Program-made: the position numbers and the translations under genes
Assembly (NCBI GenBank): GCA_963817135.1
Contig: CAWFNG010000008.1
Coordinates: forward strand, 62,001 to 126,000
Length of the DNA: 64,000 nt
Direction: 5' to 3'
Origin: VAZQ01 sp963817135
GTDB taxonomy: Bacteria > Pseudomonadota > Alphaproteobacteria > Rhizobiales > Xanthobacteraceae
In this document: positions 1-7,925 of the stretch, in pieces
Layout of the letters: the number at the start of each line of letters is the position of its first letter
How positions within the stretch are numbered: the first letter of the stretch is position 1
The notes under the pieces: generated by a model
Database searches by the model: none
Told to the model about the DNA's origin: nothing
The model's input: only the letters and a program-made list of their open reading frames with translations

Positions 1-725
1 TCGGCGACCGCAAGGAGGTCGGCAGCAGCGCCGCCATATTTGACGCCTTGTCCCACCAGGATCACCGGGCGCGTGGAGGCAAGGAGCATGTCGACGGCTT
101 CCTTGACGCCCGCAGGATCGGCGCCGCAGCGGCACGAGATCGCCGCGTTCCAGTCTTCGGGCTTTGGTGTTTCTTCGGCGGCGGCTTCCTTGAAAATGTC
201 GAACGGAACATCGAGCACGACCGGTCCCGGCCTGCCGGTAACCATGGTCTTCCACGCCTGACGGATCGCGAGCGGCACCATGTCGCCGCGCGTCGGCTGA
301 AACACGCGCTTGCAACAGGCCCGCACGGTCGAGGGAAAGTCCGCCTGATAGTGGCGGTACAGCTCCTGAAATGCGCCGCGATTGAACTGGCTCGTCGGCA
401 CGTTTCCGGTCACGGCCAGGAAGGGAACGGAGTCGAGATAGGAGTTGGCCAGCGCGATCGGCAGATTGGCGGAGCCGGGTCCGCACGAGGTGAACGTCGC
501 GCTCGGTTTGCCCGCGACGCGATAGTACACATCGGCCATGAAGCCGGCGACCGTCTCGTGATGAACGGAAATGGTCTTGATCTCATCAGACCGCTCGTAG
601 AGCGCATCGATGAAGCCGATATTGCCGTGGCCGCACAGGCCGAACACGTAAGGGACCTTCTCTCGAATCAGGTAATCGACGATCACCTGACCGCCGTCCA
701 GCATGTTCTTTTGCATGAGCCTCAT
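1..725 (-). CDS. Thiamine-diphosphate-dependent enzyme, acetolactate synthase-like (N-terminal part, cut by window edge)
   Basis: The minus-strand frame is open from an ATG at 725 to the left edge, so about 240 N-terminal residues are visible. The start overlaps the stop of the upstream tctC gene by four bases (ATGA), which implies translational coupling; further in-frame ATGs lie at 716 and 704. The visible part is the PYR domain of a ThDP enzyme. A GLCGHGNIGFIDAL stretch follows the first strand, then HHETVAGFMADVYYR, whose Glu is the residue that activates the cofactor in this superfamily, then TSCGPGSANLPIALANSY. The GHGN segment resembles IolD-type acylhydrolases as much as acetolactate synthases. 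Substrate is unknown. Pairing with a Bug-type receptor suggests a role in catabolism of an imported acid, which is inference. Confidence 0.8.
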   Translation of the reverse strand, partial: MRLMQKNMLDGGQVIVDYLIREKVPYVFGLCGHGNIGFIDALYERSDEIKTISVHHETVAGFMADVYYRVAGKPSATFTSCGPGSANLPIALANSYLDSVPFLAVTGNVPTSQFNRGAFQELYRHYQADFPSTVRACCKRVFQPTRGDMVPLAIRQAWKTMVTGRPGPVVLDVPFDIFKEAAAEETPKPEDWNAAISCRCGADPAGVKEAVDMLLASTRPVILVGQGVKYGGAAADLLAVA

Positions 726-1705
726 TCCGGCTTGATGGCGTGGGCGTCGATGAATTTCGTCCAGTTGGCAATCTCATTTTCGAGCCGGGCGCGCAGCATC
801 GTTCCCGGCCCGAAGTCCGGGGTGATGTCGAGCTTGGCCAGCCGCTCGCGCACGCCCGGTAGCCCCATGACGATTTGCGCCGCACGTTCGAGCTTCATCC
901 TGACCGGTTCCGGGATGCCTTTGGGACCAAACAGTCCATACCAGAACCGCAGCTCGACCTTCTCGGTGCGGATGCCGGTTTCTTCAAGTGTCGGCACGTC
1001 GGGCAGCGCCGGCGAGCGCTCGCTGCCGGTGACCACCAGCGCCTTGAGCCGTCCGCTTTCAACGAACGGCTTGGCCACGGAGACCGCCGCCATGTTCATG
1101 TCGACGTGGCCGGCGATGACATCGCCGATGGCCTGGCCGCCCCCCTTATACGGGATGTGCACGGTCTCGATGCCGGCGCCGTCGCGGATCACTTCCCAGG
1201 TCAGATGGGCGACGCTGCCTACGCCGGCCGATGCGAAATTCAATTTTTTGGGAGTCGAGCGTGCGAGCGCGATCAACTCCTGCATGGTGTCTGCCTTTAT
1301 GTGATTTGCAACCACCAAGGTCAGAGGCGAAACGGCGATTGAGGCAATCGCGACATACTGCGTGAGCGGATCAAAGGATGAGGCGGATTTCTTGAACAGT
1401 CCCTGGCTGATACCGAGGGCATTCTCTGCCATGAGCAGCGTGTAGCCGTCGGGATCGGAGGAGGCCACATAATTCCACGCGAGGTAGCCGTTGGCGCCGG
1501 GCCGGTTTTCGACGACGATTGGCTGCCCCAGAACGTCGCGGAAATCCTCGGTAAGCTGGCGGGTCAGGGTATCGGTGGCGCCGCCTGGCACGAACGCCAC
1601 GACAAATCGAATTGGCCGGTCGGGAAAGGAGGAACTCTGGGCGAGCGCCGCAAATGCGCCGCTGAGCACGGCGCCGGCGATTGCGCAGCGAATGGCGTTG
1701 AGCAC
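722..1705 (-). CDS. Tripartite tricarboxylate transporter substrate-binding protein (Bug/TctC family)
   Basis: Periplasmic solute receptor of the Bug/TctC family, about 327 residues, the normal family length. I place the start at a GTG at 1705 because a GGAGG lies seven bases upstream and the next residues form a clean signal peptide ending near FAALAQ; a longer frame to 1882 adds only non-homologous sequence. The mature start (FPDRPIRFVVAFVPGGATD) carries the family's first strand and the PGG-x-TD substrate-binding loop. The C-terminus ends in the usual WxKFIDAHxIKPE pattern. It is coupled to a ThDP enzyme downstream. No tctAB membrane genes are adjacent, as is common for orphan Bug receptors. 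The ligand cannot be read from sequence. Confidence 0.9.
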   Translation of the reverse strand: MLNAIRCAIAGAVLSGAFAALAQSSSFPDRPIRFVVAFVPGGATDTLTRQLTEDFRDVLGQPIVVENRPGANGYLAWNYVASSDPDGYTLLMAENALGISQGLFKKSASSFDPLTQYVAIASIAVSPLTLVVANHIKADTMQELIALARSTPKKLNFASAGVGSVAHLTWEVIRDGAGIETVHIPYKGGGQAIGDVIAGHVDMNMAAVSVAKPFVESGRLKALVVTGSERSPALPDVPTLEETGIRTEKVELRFWYGLFGPKGIPEPVRMKLERAAQIVMGLPGVRERLAKLDITPDFGPGTMLRARLENEIANWTKFIDAHAIKPE

Positions 1706-1843
1706 CGTGTCGCCTCCTCTCAGCGCGGAGCTTAGGCTTGTTCGCGGCAACATTGGAGCACGCGCGGGCGCCCTCGTCGAGCTACGCGTGTCCCGGGCGG
1801 AGCATGATCCGTTGAATTCAAATCGCAGTTCGCAGTGATTGTC

Positions 1844-1865
1844 ACCTCTCCCCGCGGGGAGAGGT
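1844..1865. repeat. 22-bp perfect palindrome (REP-like hairpin)
   Basis: A perfect palindrome, acctctccccg/cggggagaggt, lies between the tctC start and the end of the small membrane protein gene. It has no T-tract on either side. Similar CCTC/GAGG-rich hairpins occur at 5872-5903, 17441-17460, 45558-45580 and inside the helicase gene near 50.5 kb, so a dispersed REP-type element is more likely than a dedicated terminator. Confidence 0.6.
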
Positions 1866-1875
1866 CGGATGGCGC

Positions 1876-2088
1876 CTAACATTCCAACGGGGAGGAAAAG
1901 CCGACGCCCCGCTCCTGGCGGATCACCGCAGCCATTATGGTGGCCCCGCCGACAAGGCCTGCCAGCAGGCCTGTCAGGATGTCGCGGTCCCCGAGATCGA
2001 CGGCATTGGCCACCACGAAAAAGCCGAACAGAAAGAAAGCCACCGCGATTACAATGCGCACGGAATGGTTCTTGAGCTGCGCCAGCAT
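1876..2088 (-). CDS. Small membrane protein, unknown function
   Basis: A 70-residue protein with two predicted membrane segments: residues about 10-30 (IVIAVAFFLFGFFVVANAV) and about 38-57 (ILTGLLAGLVGGATIMAAVI), joined by a short acidic loop LGDRD. The N-terminus is basic and would stay in the cytoplasm, giving a hairpin topology. I do not recognise the family. It stands alone, transcribed toward tctC and separated from it by a palindrome. The upstream region to 2203 carries no other gene. Hydrophobic pattern and codon use support a real gene; the function is unknown. Confidence 0.6.
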   Translation of the reverse strand: MLAQLKNHSVRIVIAVAFFLFGFFVVANAVDLGDRDILTGLLAGLVGGATIMAAVIRQERGVGFSSPLEC

Positions 2089-2203
2089 ATAGGCTCCCGG
2101 GTGGAACGCATGCTATGGGGCGAGTTCTAAGACGCTGTTATTGCGTTCGGCTCAATTGTCGGGATTGCGCGGATGACCTGCCGTAGCGCTTGGAGCAGTT
2201 CGC

Positions 2204-2935
2204 TTGGCCACTGACTTGGATGCATCGTTTTTCGAGCGCGGGCGGCTCTATGCTATCGGCGATATTCATGGGCGTTCCGATCTGCTCGACCGGATGATTG
2301 CTGCCATCGCTGCCGACCTTGAGAAGAATCCGGTCAGCGAGCGCCTTACAGTGACGCTGGGCGACTATATCGATCGGGGCGCAGATTCACGCGGCGTGCT
2401 CGAGCGGTTGATCGGCAATCCGTTTCCAACCGAATTCATTGCGCTCAAAGGCAACCACGAAGCCATTTTCGAGAATTTTCTGCGCGATCCTTCCATTGCC
2501 GGCGAGTGGCGCCGGTTTGGCGCCCTGGAGACCCTGTCATCGTATGGCGTTGCGGTCGATGCCATGATGGTCGGCAAGGGCTACGAGGAGGCAGCCGCGG
2601 CGCTCAGCGCCGCGGTACCGCAGACCCATTTGCAGTTCATCGCTTCCCTGCAAAGCTCGCTCTCGGTAGGAAATTATTTCCTCTGTCATGCGGGGGTTCG
2701 GCCGGGCGTGCCTCTTGAACAGCAGGTCGACGACGATCTCTTGTGGATTCGCGAGCCGTTTCTCACGAGCCCCGCCAAGTTCGGAAAGATTGTGGTGCAC
2801 GGGCACACGCCGGCAGAGAAGCCGGAGATCCGAGCGAATAGAATAAATGTGGATACCGGCGCCTACATGACCAATGTGCTCACTTGCGTCGTATTGGGCG
2901 GAGATCCCGTAAGATTTCTCTCCGCCCGCGCGTGA
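2204..2935 (+). CDS. Metallophosphoesterase (serine/threonine protein phosphatase family)
   Basis: A 243-residue calcineurin-like phosphoesterase of the bacterial PPP type. The metal-binding signatures are in order: GDIHGR near residue 19, GDYIDRG near residue 53 and KGNHE near residue 81, followed by a C-terminal HAGVRPG and VHGHTP, which supply the last histidines. It should hydrolyse phosphoesters with a dinuclear metal centre in the cytoplasm; protein or Ap4A-like substrates are both possible. I chose the TTG at 2204 because GGAG lies eight bases upstream and the protein then begins just before the first conserved strand. It is monocistronic: the next gene begins 160 bases on. Confidence 0.9.
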   Translation: MATDLDASFFERGRLYAIGDIHGRSDLLDRMIAAIAADLEKNPVSERLTVTLGDYIDRGADSRGVLERLIGNPFPTEFIALKGNHEAIFENFLRDPSIAGEWRRFGALETLSSYGVAVDAMMVGKGYEEAAAALSAAVPQTHLQFIASLQSSLSVGNYFLCHAGVRPGVPLEQQVDDDLLWIREPFLTSPAKFGKIVVHGHTPAEKPEIRANRINVDTGAYMTNVLTCVVLGGDPVRFLSARA

Positions 2936-3096
2936 AAGAGCGCCGGCGGATGCGCGCAGCGTGGCCGTGGGCGCAGGCTACCGCGATTAAGCTTTCATAA
3001 ACTCGTCTTGTCGCCGGCATTTTATTCTTTCGGCCAAAGGGTTCTTAAACCAATGGCGCTATAACGGGCAGCACGAGGGAGCGGGGGGAAGGGGAT

Positions 3097-4804
3097 ATGT
3101 CGGTCGAGCGGCTTGATGATTGCGCCGGCCGGCCGGAATTTGCGCTCAGCATTCGCGCGCGTCTCCTCATTCTGGCAACTATCGCCTTGTTGCCGCTGCT
3201 TGCCGACCGAACATTCAGCATTGAACGGCACCGCGCCGAGCGCATCGAGGCGGCATCCGGTCAAGCATTGATGCTGGCTCGCCAGGGCATGGCTGCGCAA
3301 AACGAGGCACTCGTGGCAACGCGGGCGCTCTTGCAGATTGCGGCCGCCAGCGCGCCGGAGTTGGCCCACGACAGCGCGCATTGCAATATCGGTTTTCTCA
3401 CCCACGCCGTCGAGCAAGCCCCCTGGCTCAAGGCGGTGTCGCTGGTCGATGCCAGCGGCCGTGTCGCGTGTTCGAGCAATCCAGATGCCATTGGTCTCGA
3501 CCTTTCCGATCGGAGCCACTTCAAGCGCGCCATGACAACCGGCGAGTTTGCGCTTGGCGATTATTTCGTGAGCCCGCGCCTCGGCCCGACACTGGGAGTG
3601 GCGCTGCCGCATCGGGGGCCCGGGGGAGCTGTCGATCTGCTGGTTACGGCGGTCCTCGAGTTGAGTTGGTTCGATCGGGTGGCGAGCGCATTTGCCGAGT
3701 TCGAGGGGTGCCGTTGTGCTGATGTTTGACGGGACCGGCACGCTCATTGCCCGTCAGCCCAGCAGCGAGCATTGGCTGGGACGCCGCTTCGATCACCCGA
3801 TGATCGCGGCGATGCTGAAGGAGCCCGAAGGCACCTTCATCGGGGAATGTCTCGATGGGGTCCGTCGCATTTTCGGCTTCACCCGGCTCCCCGGCAGCGA
3901 TGGACGCCTTGCGGTCGGCCTTGACGAGAGCGACCTCCTCGGCCGCGCGCAAGAGGACATATTGATGAGCTTTGCCGGCTTTTCCGCCCTTGTTGCGCTG
4001 GTGCTGCTTGGCATCTGGTTCGGAGGCGAACGTCTGTTCGGACGGCCCATACGCTCGCTTGCCCGGATGGCGCAGCGGGTCGGCAACGGCGAGTTCGGCG
4101 CGCGTGCGACGCAGCTGCCGTGGGCTGCCGAGTTCATTCCCCTTGCCGCCGCGCTTGACGACATGGCCGGGCAAGTGGCCCGACGCGAGCGCGAACTGCG
4201 CGAGAGCAATACCCGGCTGCAACAGCTTGCTTACGCCGATGCGCTTACCGGGATTGCCAACCGGCGCGCCTTCAATGCGCACCTAAAAGACGAATGGCAG
4301 CTTGCATGCGAACTCAGGCAGCCGCTCGCCGTGCTGCTGATCGATGTCGACCATTTCAAGCTGTTCAATGACCGCTACGGCCATCTGCGCGGCGATGCAT
4401 GCCTGAAGGAGATCAGCAAGGTTCTTATCGCCGGCACGCGGACCGGCTCGGAGCGGGGGGCGCAGGACAGGCCTGTGTCGCTGCACAATCTGCGGCGCAG
4501 CGATTTTACCGCCCGCTACGGCGGCGAAGAGTTCGCCATCCTTCTGCAGTGCGCGGATCTCGGCGCTGCCTGCAAGGTCGGCGAACGGTTGCGACGCGCC
4601 GTCGAGAGTTTGCGCATCGTGCATGCAGGGGCGGCGAACGGATTTGTCAGCATCAGCATCGGCGCCGCCAGCATCGTGCCCGTGCATCAGGAAGGCGCAC
4701 AGGCGCTGCTCGAGCGGGCGGATGCCGCGCTTTATGAAGCCAAGCGAAACGGCCGCAACCGGGTTACGGCGCACCGCGAGCTTGAAATGGCGCAAGCGTC
4801 GTAA
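3097..4804 (+). CDS. Membrane-anchored diguanylate cyclase (dCACHE-GGDEF), interrupted by a one-base frameshift
   Basis: Two overlapping frames (3097-3729 and 3692-4804) form one protein if one G is removed from the GGGG run at 3705-3708; the joint then reads FAEFEGAVVLMFDG. The reconstructed protein has an N-terminal membrane segment (LLILATIALLPLLADR), a periplasmic CACHE-like sensor with the RSHF motif, a second membrane segment (FSALVALVLLGIWF), a HAMP-like linker and a C-terminal GGDEF domain. The catalytic motif is RYGGEEF. An RRSD inhibitory I-site lies five residues upstream of it, so product feedback should be intact. It would make cyclic di-GMP in response to an extracytoplasmic small molecule. 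As printed, the sensor and cyclase halves are split, so either the gene is inactive or the consensus is wrong. Confidence 0.85.
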
Positions 4805-4810
4805 ACCGGA

Positions 4811-4977
4811 CTAGCGGTCCAATTCCGAAGTTCGCCCGTGCTCGCGGCACGTTCAGGTGCGAACTTCGGAATCTAAGGGCCACTAGCAACATTATGATTC
4901 TAGTGCGGTTTTGAATTTGAAGTTCCTAAACGAACTTGCGGCCAGTTATGATAGGAACTTCAAATTCACCGCACTAG
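4811..4977 (-). repeat. Paired-palindrome dispersed repeat, copy A (inverted relative to B and C)
   Basis: Two imperfect palindromes side by side. The first (4811-4886) is bounded by CTAG and has arms containing aattccgaagttcgc and its complement. The second (4900-4977) is bounded by CTAG and has arms containing gaatttgaagttcct. The 13-base spacer between them is also conserved. Read on the minus strand it matches the copies at 61161-61320 and 62156-62323 closely. It starts six bases after the cyclase stop codon. Confidence 0.9.
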
Positions 4978-5010
4978 GATCGAAGGCGTGCATCGATCCA
5001 GGCAGGAAGA

Positions 5011-5034
5011 AAGGGCCGGCCCAGGCCGGCCCTT
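5011..5034 (-). terminator. Rho-independent terminator for the small lipoprotein gene
   Basis: A perfect 11-bp stem (aagggccggcc/ggccggccctt) with a two-base centre lies 17 bases past the stop of the 5052-5168 minus-strand gene. On that strand it is followed by a pyrimidine-rich ttcttcc tract. Confidence 0.7.
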
Positions 5035-5051
5035 CTCGAGCAGAATTCCGC

Positions 5052-5168
5052 TTAGCCCTTCGTGACGATCGGAGGCGGAGCCTTGCCCTTGCCTTTGCCG
5101 ATTCCGACGCAGGCAGAGACGCTCACCGCCACCAGCGTGGCGACCAGCGCAACCAGCACCTTCTTCAT
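5052..5168 (-). CDS. 38-residue putative lipoprotein
   Basis: A very short minus-strand gene: ATG at 5168, AGGGG Shine-Dalgarno about five bases upstream and a strong hairpin terminator just after the stop. The product has a lipoprotein signal peptide (MKKVLVALVATLVAVSVSAC) with lipobox VSAC, then a Lys/Gly-rich stretch VGIGKGKGKAPPP and the end IVTKG. The mature peptide would be only about 19 residues, anchored to a membrane through the lipidated Cys. I do not recognise a functional assignment; it could be a lysis-type or envelope microprotein. The complete signal set makes it a convincing gene. Confidence 0.75.
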   Translation of the reverse strand: MKKVLVALVATLVAVSVSACVGIGKGKGKAPPPIVTKG

Positions 5169-5307
5169 TGTGATCCCCTATGTTGCTACCTCGAGTGATA
5201 GAAGATCAACAGCAGCACGAATCCCTACCGTTCCTCTAGTGTTCAAAAGCCACAGTGCGCACGCATTTTGCGGGATGGAACTTGGTCAGGGGTCAGAGGT
5301 CAGAGGT

Positions 5308-5610
5308 CTATCGGCATTGAAAGCCGATGGTGCCGCCCTCGGCTGCGGGCACCATCTGCGTGATTTGCGCTTTCTTGCCGAACTGCGCGCAATGCGCTTG
5401 TGCGGCGCTGGAGGCGCCCTGGATGTTGCCCTCGGTATAGGGAACCTTGCCGCCCTGTTGGTTGCCGACCACCCCTGCCGTGCTGCCGACATCGCTTTGT
5501 CCGGCACATCCGGCGATGGCGCCAAGGACGAGGCAAAGCAGCAGCGCGCTCGCTGCTGCGCGACCCCTCGGAATGACGGTGTGAAATAGTTGTAAGATCA
5601 GCCGGTCCAT
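5308..5610 (-). CDS. Small lipoprotein, unknown function
   Basis: About 100 residues if started at the ATG at 5610. The longer frame to 5721 runs into a tctC remnant and is not used. An N-terminal hydrophobic segment (AAASALLLCLVLGAIAGC) ends in the lipobox AIAGC, so the protein should be lipid-anchored. The mature part is Gly/Gln-rich (GVVGNQQGGKVPYTEGN) and has two further Cys. The Shine-Dalgarno is weak. The function is unknown. Its neighbours are another lipoprotein-like gene and tctC debris, so this stretch looks accessory. Confidence 0.6.
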   Translation of the reverse strand: MDRLILQLFHTVIPRGRAAASALLLCLVLGAIAGCAGQSDVGSTAGVVGNQQGGKVPYTEGNIQGASSAAQAHCAQFGKKAQITQMVPAAEGGTIGFQCR

Positions 5611-5660
5611 TACAGCAGTTCTATTCGAACAGATTGGCATCGCCTCACAGAGGCAACGTT

Positions 5661-5800
5661 TCACGGCGGTATTATGCCCGCCGCGCGAATGACCTTGCCC
5701 CAGGTTTCGATCTCGACGCAATACGCGCGGCGAACTGTTCCGGTGTGCTTGCGACCGGCTCGAAGCCGATCGCGACCAAGGCGCTCATTCATTTCCGGAA
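5661..5800 (-). pseudogene. tctC 3'-end remnant (about 45 codons, two indels)
   Basis: Read on the minus strand in shifting frames, this stretch gives EMNERL, then VAIGFEPVASTPEQFAARI, then EIETWGKVIRAAGIIPP and a stop at 5661. That is the conserved C-terminal tail of Bug/TctC receptors (x-PE-F-xx-I-x-EI-x-W-x-VI-xx-AGI). At least two single-base indels separate the blocks and nothing upstream continues the gene. It is a decayed relic left after loss of most of a receptor gene. Confidence 0.75.
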
Positions 5801-5871
5801 GGGCGATGATGGCGACAATCTCAGACTACTTCGGTGAGATGGAATTTGGAGCAAGCGGCACAATCGGTCTG

Positions 5872-5903
5872 CCTCCCCCTTTCAGGGACCTTTCAGGGGG
5901 AGG
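5872..5903. repeat. REP-like hairpin with internal partial duplication
   Basis: Arms cctccccct and agggggagg flank a ttcagggaccttt core. It is the same hairpin type as at 45558-45580, with a second ttcaggg inserted. It lies between a tctC relic and the gene at 5942. Confidence 0.5.
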
Positions 5904-5941
5904 TAAAATGCCTCGCTGCCGTGCCACATGTGATCGCCTCC

Positions 5942-6364
5942 TTACGCCGCGCAGGCCCGAACGGTGGAGAGCACGTGCTCGCTCGGGTAGGCGCCTGCGG
6001 TCCACTCAAGCAGGGTCTGCCTGCCGGCATCTGCATTCACGAAGGCAAGCTCCCACGGCTCGCTTCCCGTCGTCTGTCCAATGCGGATAACGCCTTCCTC
6101 AGGGCCCTCGGTGCGCGAGATTCCTGTGAGTTGCCGCGAAAGACCCGCATAGGCGCACGCGGCAAGCGTCCGGTAGTTGCCGTCAAGCTCATCGAGTTTT
6201 ATCGCCTCGTGGTAAAACATAAAAAAAGCGGAGCTGGTGCAGGCTGTGATCAAGATCGTGGGAAGCGATAGCGCTGTCGCACCGATCATTGTGCGGCAGC
6301 GCTGCCGCCACTGGGTGATGCGCAAGGCATCGAAAGTCATGCGTCTTTGCGGCAGCGCGGTCAT
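5942..6364 (-). CDS. Putative lipoprotein, unknown function
   Basis: Up to 140 residues; the start could be 6364 or the internal ATG at 6340, with no decisive Shine-Dalgarno at either. The segment MIGATALSLPTILITAC looks like the end of a lipoprotein signal with lipobox LITAC. The mature part has no repeats or motifs that I recognise (YRTLAACAYAGLSRQLTGI is central). It sits between two tctC tail relics in the same orientation. Reading frame and hydrophobic signal support it moderately; a chance frame cannot be excluded. Confidence 0.45.
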   Translation of the reverse strand: MTALPQRRMTFDALRITQWRQRCRTMIGATALSLPTILITACTSSAFFMFYHEAIKLDELDGNYRTLAACAYAGLSRQLTGISRTEGPEEGVIRIGQTTGSEPWELAFVNADAGRQTLLEWTAGAYPSEHVLSTVRACAA

Positions 6365-6413
6365 GCCGCCATGATAGGGGAAGCGGCCTTCGACTTAAAT
6401 ATTAGCGCCGGCG

Positions 6414-6560
6414 TCACTCCGCCTTGATGTTGGCGGCCTTTATGACGGGCCACCATTTCTCGATCTCGGCCTTGTGAAAGGCGGCGAGCGCCTGCGGCGT
6501 CTGCTGCTCGGGAGGCGAAATATTTGTCCCGAACTCGACGAAGCGCTGCTTTAGGTTGCA
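6414..6560 (-). pseudogene. Second tctC 3'-end remnant
   Basis: The frame reads LKQRFVEFGTNISPPEQQ, then ALAAFHKAEIEKWWPVIKAANIKAE and a stop at 6414. This is an unmistakable Bug/TctC C-terminus (EI-x-KW-xx-VI-x-AA-x-I-x-x-E). Upstream of about 6560 the frame loses all resemblance to the family, so about 85% of the gene is missing. It differs in sequence from the relic at 5661-5800, so two different receptor genes were lost here. Confidence 0.8.
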
Positions 6561-6778
6561 GTCGGTGTAATTCCGGGAAATGAAGCGTCCCGGACAGAAC
6601 CCCAAGGCACTTCTCCAAAGTGCATCTCATTGGCAGGGATACTATGGCCGCCAGCGCAATGAGGGCAGAAGACTGAAACTTTCAAAGTCCGTAACCTTGC
6701 TAAGGTTCGTGGCTCTGTATGAATGGAAGTTATCACAATATCTGCCGTGTTCGGACATCGGTACGCGAGAGTGCTCAT
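6551..6778 (-). CDS. Small zinc-ribbon-like protein
   Basis: A 75-residue protein with MSTLAYRCPNT at the start and VFCPHCAGGHSIP near residue 37. This CPxT/CPxC spacing with a T-SI-x-T-x-x-x-L-x-R-L linker is a pattern I know from short alphaproteobacterial conserved hypothetical proteins that probably bind one metal ion. The last 20 residues after NEMHFGE overlap the tctC relic and are probably not original, so the 3' end may have been replaced when the relic formed. The role is unknown. Confidence 0.6.
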   Translation of the reverse strand: MSTLAYRCPNTADIVITSIHTEPRTLARLRTLKVSVFCPHCAGGHSIPANEMHFGEVPWGSVRDASFPGITPTAT

Positions 6779-6944
6779 CTACGCCCCTCACCATCGGTAA
6801 GCTGTGAAACAGCTGTGAAACGATGCAAGCATTCCCCCTTCGCGATTAAGGCGCTAATGAGGATATCGAGAGCGACGGCGAAAACCTGTGGATTACTCGA
6901 TCGGTACTCGTTGAAAGGCTCCCCCGTCCATTAATGCGCGGACC

Positions 6945-7643
6945 TCAATCGAGACCGTGATGCCGGCATGCGGCGAGAAAGAAAGAGACGCTGCGTGCCA
7001 CATGCGGGCCGATCTCCGCGCGGAGGAGGTTGAGCTTCTCTCCGAGCAAGGCGCGGATGAGAAGGGGCAAGAGAATAAGATCAAGGAAGAACCGGGTGGT
7101 GCTTGGCAGACGCCCCGGGGCGAACGCCGGCAATGTGCCAAGCTCGTCGGATTGCGCCACTTCACCTAGAAGCCGCGCCACCGCTTCGGCCCCGCGCGCG
7201 CGCGCCATCTTCTCCACGCTGCTCGCCAGATCCGGAAACCTGCGCGCCTCCGCAATCGCCAGCCGCATCAAACCCACTGTGTCGCCCGCTAATACTTGGT
7301 GCACGACGCTGGCGCCCAGGTTTGCGAGGCGATCTTTGATCGTTGTGCCCGCCGGCGTCTGGCTCTCGACCCGCGCAATATTTGCATCGACCTTGCGCAT
7401 CATGACCGCGGTGAAGAGTGCCTCCTTGCCGGGAAACCGGGCGTAGATGGTGGGCTTGCCCGCGCACGCGAGAGCGGCGATCTCGTCGATGCTTGCGCCG
7501 GCAAGCCCGCGTTCCAGAAATACTCGGCGCGCTGCTTCCAGTATGCGGGCATCGACCTCGCCAGCAAGGTTCCGCGGGGGCCGGCCCGTACGGACGGCAC
7601 GCTCCACCTTGGCGCGCTTGCTGATCAGTTGAGTCCTATCCAT
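6945..7643 (-). CDS. TetR/AcrR-family transcriptional regulator
   Basis: About 232 residues. The N-terminal DNA-binding domain is clear: ILEAARRVFLERGLAGASID, followed by EIAALACAGKPTIYARFPGKE, the helix-turn-helix ending in the TIYxxFxxKEAL signature. The C-terminal ligand-binding half carries the dimerisation helices expected of an AefR-like regulator. I prefer the ATG at 7643 (MDRTQLISKRAK) over 7658. It is divergent from the HlyD/DHA2 efflux genes, with a palindrome at 7851-7867 between them. The simplest reading is a local repressor released by a toxic substrate. Confidence 0.9.
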   Translation of the reverse strand: MDRTQLISKRAKVERAVRTGRPPRNLAGEVDARILEAARRVFLERGLAGASIDEIAALACAGKPTIYARFPGKEALFTAVMMRKVDANIARVESQTPAGTTIKDRLANLGASVVHQVLAGDTVGLMRLAIAEARRFPDLASSVEKMARARGAEAVARLLGEVAQSDELGTLPAFAPGRLPSTTRFFLDLILLPLLIRALLGEKLNLLRAEIGPHVARSVSFFLAACRHHGLD

Positions 7644-7850
7644 GGCATGGATTTTCACGGTTTCGCGATTGCATCCATAATGAAATGCGATGGACGTGTT
7701 TTCGAATCGTCATCTCGTTCTAGCTCATTGTTTGAGCATGTCATTTTTGGAAACCGGTTCCCACTGTTGCGGACATGTTGACGCGCGGTCATGCCCCAAA
7801 AGCCGCAGGAGGCCCCCTTGATCTATGGCTTCTGCGGCCCCACGTAAAGG

Positions 7851-7867
7851 AACGAAACGGTTTCGTT
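7851..7867. promoter_or_regulatory. Candidate TetR operator
   Basis: A perfect inverted repeat AACGAAAC-G-GTTTCGTT lies in the 282-base gap between the divergent tetR-like and hlyD genes, about 60 bases before the hlyD start. It is followed by a TATACC-like -10 element at about 7875. Position and symmetry fit a TetR-family operator; binding is inferred. Confidence 0.55.
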
Positions 7868-7925
7868 TCGATTTATACCGCAGGGGAGGTGTGAGGTTCA
7901 TCCACCGCGTTGGCAGGAGGGTCGG

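Noticed and set aside
48..1304. Plus-strand open frame of 418 codons
   Set aside because: It lies opposite tctC and the ThDP enzyme, whose minus-strand frames have clear family motifs. The plus-strand product has none; it is a GC-rich shadow.
3705..3708. Programmed frameshifting or phase variation in the diguanylate cyclase
   Set aside because: A four-G run is short for slipped-strand switching and no slippery heptamer or downstream structure stood out. Sequence error or decay is simpler.
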